From NCBI RefSeq assembly GCF_000619945.1, contig NZ_KK211044.1, positions 1 to 10,240 on the forward strand: a stretch of DNA of 10,240 nucleotides, read 5' to 3'. The translations under genes were made by a program, and so were the position numbers. Source of the DNA: Clostridium lundense DSM 17049 (GTDB lineage: Bacteria; Bacillota; Clostridia; Clostridiales; Clostridiaceae). The stretch's first letter is position 1. Each line of letters opens with the position of its first letter. The notes below the pieces were generated by a model. It was not told the origin of the DNA. It worked only from the letters and a program-made list of their open reading frames with translations, and ran no database searches. Of the stretch, positions 5,655-10,240 are shown in pieces.

Positions 5655-5682
5655 TTTAAAAGGAGATTTTTATGTATTTTGA
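5638..5682 (+). CDS. Possible 14-aa leader peptide upstream of cas3
   Basis: ATG 5638 lies 5 nt behind GAGGAGG (5626-5632) and opens a 14-codon frame, MPPLINLKGDFYVF, ending in TGA at 5680-5682, 8 nt inside cas3 in another frame. The start lies in the loop and the ribosome binding site in the stem of the hairpin at 5616-5654. Ribosomes translating it would open the stem and finish on the cas3 start, which would couple the two. It may equally be chance; no homologue can be named. Confidence 0.35.
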   Translation: MPPLINLKGDFYVF

Positions 5683-8230
5683 TTATTGTAAAGAAATTAA
5701 TATTTGTGATTATATAAACAATGAATATTCAATATATGCTCATACAAAAGAAGGAAAAAATGAGGACTTACAGGATCATATAACTCTTTGTATAAAATAT
5801 TTTTTCAAGATTGTTAATGAAAAACATTTAAATGAAGTTTTTGAAAAATTAGAATTGGAATTTTTAAATGACTTTTCATTAGAAGGAAGAAAATTATTTA
5901 GAGAGATGATTTTAAATACAATTACATTACATGATATGGGTAAGGTAAATCCATATTTTCAAAAAAGCAGATTAAATAATGATTTAAATATAAAAGAAGC
6001 TGCAAAATATAACAACTCCCATCATTCAATATTATCTTCTATTGTTTATATCGATACATATTTTCCAAGAATTAAAACATTTGAATCAGAAGAAAAGTAT
6101 TTGTTATTAGATTTTATGATGATGAATGCATACATAATATCAAGGCACCATGGGAATTTAACTTCTTGGCATGACTTTAAGGAAAAATTTGCAGCAGATG
6201 GTGAAGGAGAAAAATTAATTACCGAACAGTATATTTTATTTGAAAAAACTCTAAATAAAAAAATAGCCATTAAGATAAAAACTATAAACAAGATATTTGA
6301 GATTGTAGAAGAAAAATATATAGAAAAATGTAGAAAAGAACAACTTATTTATAGATATATTTATGAAAGATTGATGCTGTCTATATTAATAGCCTGTGAT
6401 TTTTACTCAACATCAGAATTTATGGAAGGTATAGAGATAAATGATATAGGAATTATCAATGATATTGATGAATTTTATGATGTGTTTAAAGAAGGTGAAG
6501 TATATAAATCAATACGAAAATATGAAGAGGAAGAATACGGATTTAATAAAGATTTTTCTAATATAAAGAATATAAATATATTAAGAAATGAGATGTTTTT
6601 AGATGCAGAAAAAACACTTGAGAAAAACATAGAAGCCAATATATTTTACTTAGAAGCTCCAACAGGTAGTGGTAAAAGTAATGTTGCTACAAATCTAAGC
6701 TTTAAATTATTACAAGAGGACAAGAGCAAAAACAAAATATTTTATGTATATCCATTCAATACATTGGTAGAACAAAATATAAATACCTTGGAAGAAGTAT
6801 TTGAGAAAGAAAAGAATATACTTAATAAGATTGCTGTAATCAACTCAATTGAACCTATTAAAGTTGATAAGGAAGTTAGTAAAAATGAGGATATGAATGA
6901 AGAGACGAATTTAAAATATTATAAAAAAGCTTTGCTTAATAGGGAATTTTTAAATTATTCTATGATACTAACAACTCATGTTACTATTTTTAAATACTTA
7001 TTTGGAACAGGTAAGGAGGAACTTTTTCCACTTCATCAATTAGCAAATAGTGTGATTGTATTGGATGAAATCCAAAGTTATAAAAATTTAATATGGGGAG
7101 AAATAATAACATTTTTAAGCTGTTATGCAAAACTTTTAAATATGAAAATCATAATAATGTCTGCCACATTACCGAATTTAGATAAGTTATCTCTTTCAAA
7201 GGCTAATACTATTAAATTGATTCAAAACAGAGAAAAATATTTTGAAAACCCTATTTTCAAGAATAGGGTGAAGGTGGATTACTCCTTATTAGAGAGTGAA
7301 AATATAACAGATGATTTGTATGAACATGTAAAAAGTCAAAGTTATAATGGTAAAAAAATTCTTCTTGAATTTATAAGTAAAAATTCAGCCTATAATTTTT
7401 ATAATAGATTAAAAGAAGATGAGGAAATACTTTGCGATGTGGAGCTTATGAGTGGTGATGACAATATAGGAGAGAGAGATAGGATTATAAAAAAAGTAAA
7501 ATCAATGAATTCTATAATATTAGTTGCAACACAGGTTGTAGAAGCTGGTGTTGATATAGATATGGATATAGGATACAAGAACATGTCTATGCTAGATAGT
7601 GAAGAGCAATTCCTTGGAAGAATAAATAGATCTTGTAAAAAGGATGAATGTACAGTTTATTTTTTTAAGGTAGATGAAGCTGAAAATATTTATAAGGGTG
7701 ATATAAGGCGAAATAAGGATATAACATTAGAAAATGAAAGTATACGAGAAATTTTAAAAGAAAAGAATTTTAATAAGTTTTATGATTTAGTTATTGAAAG
7801 GCTACAAAATATAACAAGTGGGCTTAATGAATTAAACATAGAGAATTTCTTTTATAAAGATGTTAAAGAGCTGGAATTTAAAAAAGTAGAAGATAGACTA
7901 AGATTAATTTCTCAGCAGGAAGGTAAAATATCAGTTTATTTAAGTAGTAATATTGTAGTAAAAGATGAGGAGCTTAATGGAGAGAATTTGTGGCATGAAT
8001 ATAGAAAATTATTGGTTAATAAAAGCATGGATTATTCTAAAAGAAGAGTTAAGCTATCTGAAATTAGATCAAAGATGAATAATTTTATATATGAAATTAA
8101 GTGGAATTATGACTTTCCTTATAATGATAGGCTAGGAGATTTGTATTTTATAGAGGATGGGTACAAGTATTTTAAAGAAGGTAAATTGGATAAAGAAAAA
8201 TTCATAACTGGAATAGGAGATTTTATATAA
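5672..8230 (+). CDS. cas3: Cas3 HD nuclease-helicase
   Basis: Recruited to Cascade R-loops, it nicks and degrades the displaced strand while unwinding DNA with ATP. The N-terminal HD domain shows His24, His36, the metal-binding pair His87-Asp88 (LHDMGK), His117-118 and His159-160. The helicase part has Walker A APTGSGKS (329-336, Lys335), motif II DEIQ (465-468, in place of the more usual DEVH), motif III SAT (497-499), motif V QVVEAGVDID (from 621) and motif VI QFLGRINRS (646-654). At 852 aa it is full length with HD and helicase fused in the usual order, and no catalytic residue appears missing. AGGAG (5661-5665) precedes ATG by 6 nt. Its stop overlaps cas4 by one base. Confidence 0.96.
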   Translation: MYFDYCKEINICDYINNEYSIYAHTKEGKNEDLQDHITLCIKYFFKIVNEKHLNEVFEKLELEFLNDFSLEGRKLFREMILNTITLHDMGKVNPYFQKSRLNNDLNIKEAAKYNNSHHSILSSIVYIDTYFPRIKTFESEEKYLLLDFMMMNAYIISRHHGNLTSWHDFKEKFAADGEGEKLITEQYILFEKTLNKKIAIKIKTINKIFEIVEEKYIEKCRKEQLIYRYIYERLMLSILIACDFYSTSEFMEGIEINDIGIINDIDEFYDVFKEGEVYKSIRKYEEEEYGFNKDFSNIKNINILRNEMFLDAEKTLEKNIEANIFYLEAPTGSGKSNVATNLSFKLLQEDKSKNKIFYVYPFNTLVEQNINTLEEVFEKEKNILNKIAVINSIEPIKVDKEVSKNEDMNEETNLKYYKKALLNREFLNYSMILTTHVTIFKYLFGTGKEELFPLHQLANSVIVLDEIQSYKNLIWGEIITFLSCYAKLLNMKIIIMSATLPNLDKLSLSKANTIKLIQNREKYFENPIFKNRVKVDYSLLESENITDDLYEHVKSQSYNGKKILLEFISKNSAYNFYNRLKEDEEILCDVELMSGDDNIGERDRIIKKVKSMNSIILVATQVVEAGVDIDMDIGYKNMSMLDSEEQFLGRINRSCKKDECTVYFFKVDEAENIYKGDIRRNKDITLENESIREILKEKNFNKFYDLVIERLQNITSGLNELNIENFFYKDVKELEFKKVEDRLRLISQQEGKISVYLSSNIVVKDEELNGENLWHEYRKLLVNKSMDYSKRRVKLSEIRSKMNNFIYEIKWNYDFPYNDRLGDLYFIEDGYKYFKEGKLDKEKFITGIGDFI

Positions 8231-8724
8231 TGAGAATTAACGGTACTTTAATAAACTATTATTTTCATTGTAAAAGACAATGTTATCTTCATGGAAATAG
8301 ACTTAATCTTGAAGATAATAGTGAAAATGTAAAGATAGGAAAGGCAATACATGAAGAAAAAGAATCTAAAAGCAAAAATACTGAAATTGCAATAGATAAT
8401 ATAAAGATTGACAAGCTTACAAATGAATACTTAGTAGAAATTAAAAAATCAGATGCAGATGTGGAAGCTTCTAAATGGCAATTGTTATATTATTTAAAAG
8501 TTTTAAAAGACAAAGGTATAGATAGAAAAGGCAAATTAGAATTTATTGAGAAAAATAAAGGAAACAATAAAATTTTATATTTTGAGCTTGATGAAGAATT
8601 GTTGAAGCAATTAGATAAACATATACGTGAAATAGATGAGCTAATTCAAGGTGATAAGATTCCTCAAGTTTTAAATGTTGCAAAATGTAAAAAATGTGCA
8701 TATTATGAATATTGCTATATATAG
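8230..8724 (+). CDS. cas4: Cas4 Fe-S nuclease, adaptation
   Basis: RecB-family nuclease that trims prespacers and helps choose PAM and orientation with Cas1-Cas2. At 164 aa it is a short Cas4. Visible are Cys14 (CKRQC, with Cys18 close by) and the C-terminal Cys153, Cys156 and Cys162 (CKKCAYYEYC), the four ligands of the iron-sulfur cluster. The nuclease residues are His41 (GKAIHEE), Asp61 (IKIDKL), Glu70 and Lys72 (VEIKKS), and Gln84-Tyr88 (QLLYY). ATG shares a base with the cas3 stop, so translation is probably coupled. Cas1 follows after 18 nt. Confidence 0.94.
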   Translation: MRINGTLINYYFHCKRQCYLHGNRLNLEDNSENVKIGKAIHEEKESKSKNTEIAIDNIKIDKLTNEYLVEIKKSDADVEASKWQLLYYLKVLKDKGIDRKGKLEFIEKNKGNNKILYFELDEELLKQLDKHIREIDELIQGDKIPQVLNVAKCKKCAYYEYCYI

Positions 8725-8742
8725 AGAGGTGAACAAATATAA

Positions 8743-9741
8743 ATGGGTAGTACAAGGTATATAACATCTATGGGAGAATTAACTAGGAAAGATAATTCGT
8801 TATGTTTTAGGAAAAATGGTAAAAATGTATATATTCCAGTAGAAAACACTAAAGAAATATATTGTTTGAATGAAGTTAGTATAAATTCAAAGTTGCTAGA
8901 TTTTTTAGCAACAAATAATATAATTGTTCATTTTTTTAATTATTATGAAGGATATAGTGGAAGTTTTTATCCAAGAAATCAATATAATAGCGGCAAGCTT
9001 TTAGTCAAACAAGTTGAAGCTTTTACTAATAAAAGATTACGTGTTGCTAAACCTATTGTGAAGGGGATTGGTGATAACATATCAGAGGTATTATACCATT
9101 ACTATAAACATGGTAAGAAAGAGATTAAAACAACCATTGATTGGATAAATAAAGAATTTATTGAGAGTATAAATAAGGCTGAGAACGTACAGCAGCTTAT
9201 GGCTGCTGAAGGGGAAGTATGGCAAAGATTTTATGGTGAATTCAAAAATATATTACCAGAAGATTTTATAATGAATAAAAGAGTAAAAAGGCCACCAGAC
9301 AATCCCATTAATGCTTTAATATCCTTTGGAAATACTTTATTATATGCAAAAACCATATCCTCCATATATAGAACTCACTTAGATCAAAGAATTAGTTTTC
9401 TACATGAACCTTCAGAGGGAAGGTTTTCTTTAAGTTTAGATATAAGTGAGGTTTTTAAACCTGCAATAGTATATAAAACTATATTCGAGTTAGTTAATAA
9501 TAAAAAGCTACAAGTGGCTAAACATTTTGATAAAAAGGTGAATTACTGTTTGTTAAATGAAGAGGGAAGAAATATATTTATACAAGCATTTGAAGAACGA
9601 CTAGAATCTGTGTTTACTCATCCTAGATTGAAAAGAAAAGTTAGTTATAGAACTGCAATTAAGTTAGATTGTTATAAGTTAATTAAATTTATGATGGAAA
9701 ATAAGGAATTTGTTCCGTTTAATCTTCAGGAGAAAATGTAA
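8743..9741 (+). CDS. cas1: Cas1 integrase
   Basis: Integrates new spacers at the leader end of the arrays in complex with Cas2. The 332 aa match Cas1 of type I-B. The N-terminal beta domain has YITSMGELTRKDNSLCFRKN; the helical domain carries the metal ligands Glu156 (AAEGEVW), His221 (LHEPSEGRFSLSLDISE) and Asp233/Glu236. Spacing between these is as in other Cas1 proteins, so it should be active. The ribosome binding site AGAGGTGA sits rather far (about 11 nt) from ATG 8743, yet the N-terminus starts where family members start and no better codon lies between. Cas2 begins right after the stop. Confidence 0.96.
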   Translation: MGSTRYITSMGELTRKDNSLCFRKNGKNVYIPVENTKEIYCLNEVSINSKLLDFLATNNIIVHFFNYYEGYSGSFYPRNQYNSGKLLVKQVEAFTNKRLRVAKPIVKGIGDNISEVLYHYYKHGKKEIKTTIDWINKEFIESINKAENVQQLMAAEGEVWQRFYGEFKNILPEDFIMNKRVKRPPDNPINALISFGNTLLYAKTISSIYRTHLDQRISFLHEPSEGRFSLSLDISEVFKPAIVYKTIFELVNNKKLQVAKHFDKKVNYCLLNEEGRNIFIQAFEERLESVFTHPRLKRKVSYRTAIKLDCYKLIKFMMENKEFVPFNLQEKM

Positions 9742-10032
9742 ATGAGTAAAAATCTGAATTATAATTATGCTTTTCTTTTCTATGATGTTAATGAAAAAAG
9801 AGTCCAAAGAGTTTTTAAGGTTTGTAAAAAATATTTATCTCATTTTCAAAAGTCTGTTTTTAGAGGGGAGATAACTCCATCTAAGCTAATTTCTTTGAGG
9901 AAAGATTTAAATAAGGTTATTGATAAAAGTGAAGACTTTGTATGTATTGTAAAATTGTTAAATGATAATGTGTTTGGTGAGGAGATTTTAGGAGTACAGA
10001 GCAACAATACTGGAGAGGATTTAATAATTTGA
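9742..10032 (+). CDS. cas2: Cas2 adaptation subunit
   Basis: Dimer that bridges two Cas1 dimers in the integrase complex. At 96 aa it is of normal length. The ferredoxin-like fold begins with NYAFLFYDVNEKRVQRVFK, with Asp15 as the conserved acidic residue, followed by CKKYLSHFQKSVFRGE, a very typical Cas2 segment. ATG directly abuts the cas1 stop; AGGAG (about 9729-9733) is in the cas1 end. It is the last cas gene, and the third CRISPR leader starts at its stop codon. Confidence 0.95.
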   Translation: MSKNLNYNYAFLFYDVNEKRVQRVFKVCKKYLSHFQKSVFRGEITPSKLISLRKDLNKVIDKSEDFVCIVKLLNDNVFGEEILGVQSNNTGEDLII

Positions 10033-10210
10033 TTTTACCAGGTGAATTGTGAAATAAAGGTGGACTAAAGTTAATGGTGTCAGTGGTTTGCATAGTGTTT
10101 TCTATAGAAAATTGTATTTTATAAAGTTACCTGGTAAATATTTTAACAAACCTTGAGATTCCAATGGTTTTATGCTATTGTTAGTTTTAAGAAATGCTGA
10201 TTTTACAGTG
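10033..10210 (+). promoter_or_regulatory. CRISPR leader C
   Basis: 178 nt between the cas2 stop and a CRISPR repeat, homologous to leader B from end to end and to leader A over its visible part. The promoter is TTGTAT (10112-10117), 17-nt gap, TAAATA (10135-10140) with TG at 10132-10133. TTTTACAGTG precedes the repeat exactly as in leader A. No terminator for the cas operon is seen before it, so read-through into this array is possible. Confidence 0.9.
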
Positions 10211-10240
10211 GTTAAACCTTAACATAGGATGTATTTAAAT
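10211..10240 (+). CRISPR. First repeat of CRISPR array C (continues beyond window)
   Basis: A complete 30-nt repeat beginning GTTAAACCTTAAC and ending GTATTTAAAT fills the last bases of the window. It follows leader C at the same distance from the promoter as in the other arrays, so it should be the leader-proximal repeat of an array lying to the right, whose size cannot be seen. Confidence 0.9.

Noticed and set aside
7061..7072. DEIQ in Cas3 motif II as a sign of inactivity
   Set aside because: The two acidic residues that matter are present and Q in the fourth position is common in Cas3 helicases; all other motifs are intact.
10033..10111. Terminator of the cas operon after cas2
   Set aside because: No stem followed by a T-run was found; the sequence is leader from the stop codon on.

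Overview
The window is a nearly complete type I-B CRISPR-Cas locus from a low-GC Firmicute, most likely a Clostridium. The reasons are the very AT-rich composition, AT-ending codons, strong AGGAGG-type ribosome binding sites, and a 30-nt repeat (GTTGAAC... to ...GTATTTAAAT) of the kind known from clostridial I-B systems. Species cannot be assigned from the sequence alone. All genes and arrays read left to right.

Layout: (1) 1-631 holds two miniature CRISPR arrays, each behind its own leader (leader A cut by the window edge, array A 110-270; leader B 358-535, array B 536-631). (2) 632-875 is AT-rich with no gene. (3) 876-973 holds two degenerate CRISPR repeats around a 39-nt pseudo-spacer; its first 22 nt recur exactly at 1027-1048, directly after a TCA trinucleotide at the promoter and transcription start of the next gene. 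This is the layout of a CreR-type crRNA-like regulator that would direct Cascade to repress its own locus. (4) 1065-1304 encodes a 79-aa helix-turn-helix protein. (5) 1386-10032 is the cas operon: cas6, cas8b (with an internal start for the small subunit Cas11b), cas7, cas5, cas3, cas4, cas1, cas2. (6) 10033-10240 is a third leader and the first repeat of another array, which runs out of the window.

How it fits together: the leaders carry a conserved promoter (TTGTAT, 17-nt gap, TAAATA-like) that would transcribe each array. Cas6 cuts the transcript. Cas8b, Cas11b, Cas7, Cas5 and Cas6 form Cascade. Cas3 (HD nuclease plus helicase) degrades targets. Cas4-Cas1-Cas2 acquire spacers. The pseudo-CRISPR unit and the HTH protein are the likely control layer. 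A leader peptide and hairpin in front of cas3 may separately tune Cas3 relative to Cascade.
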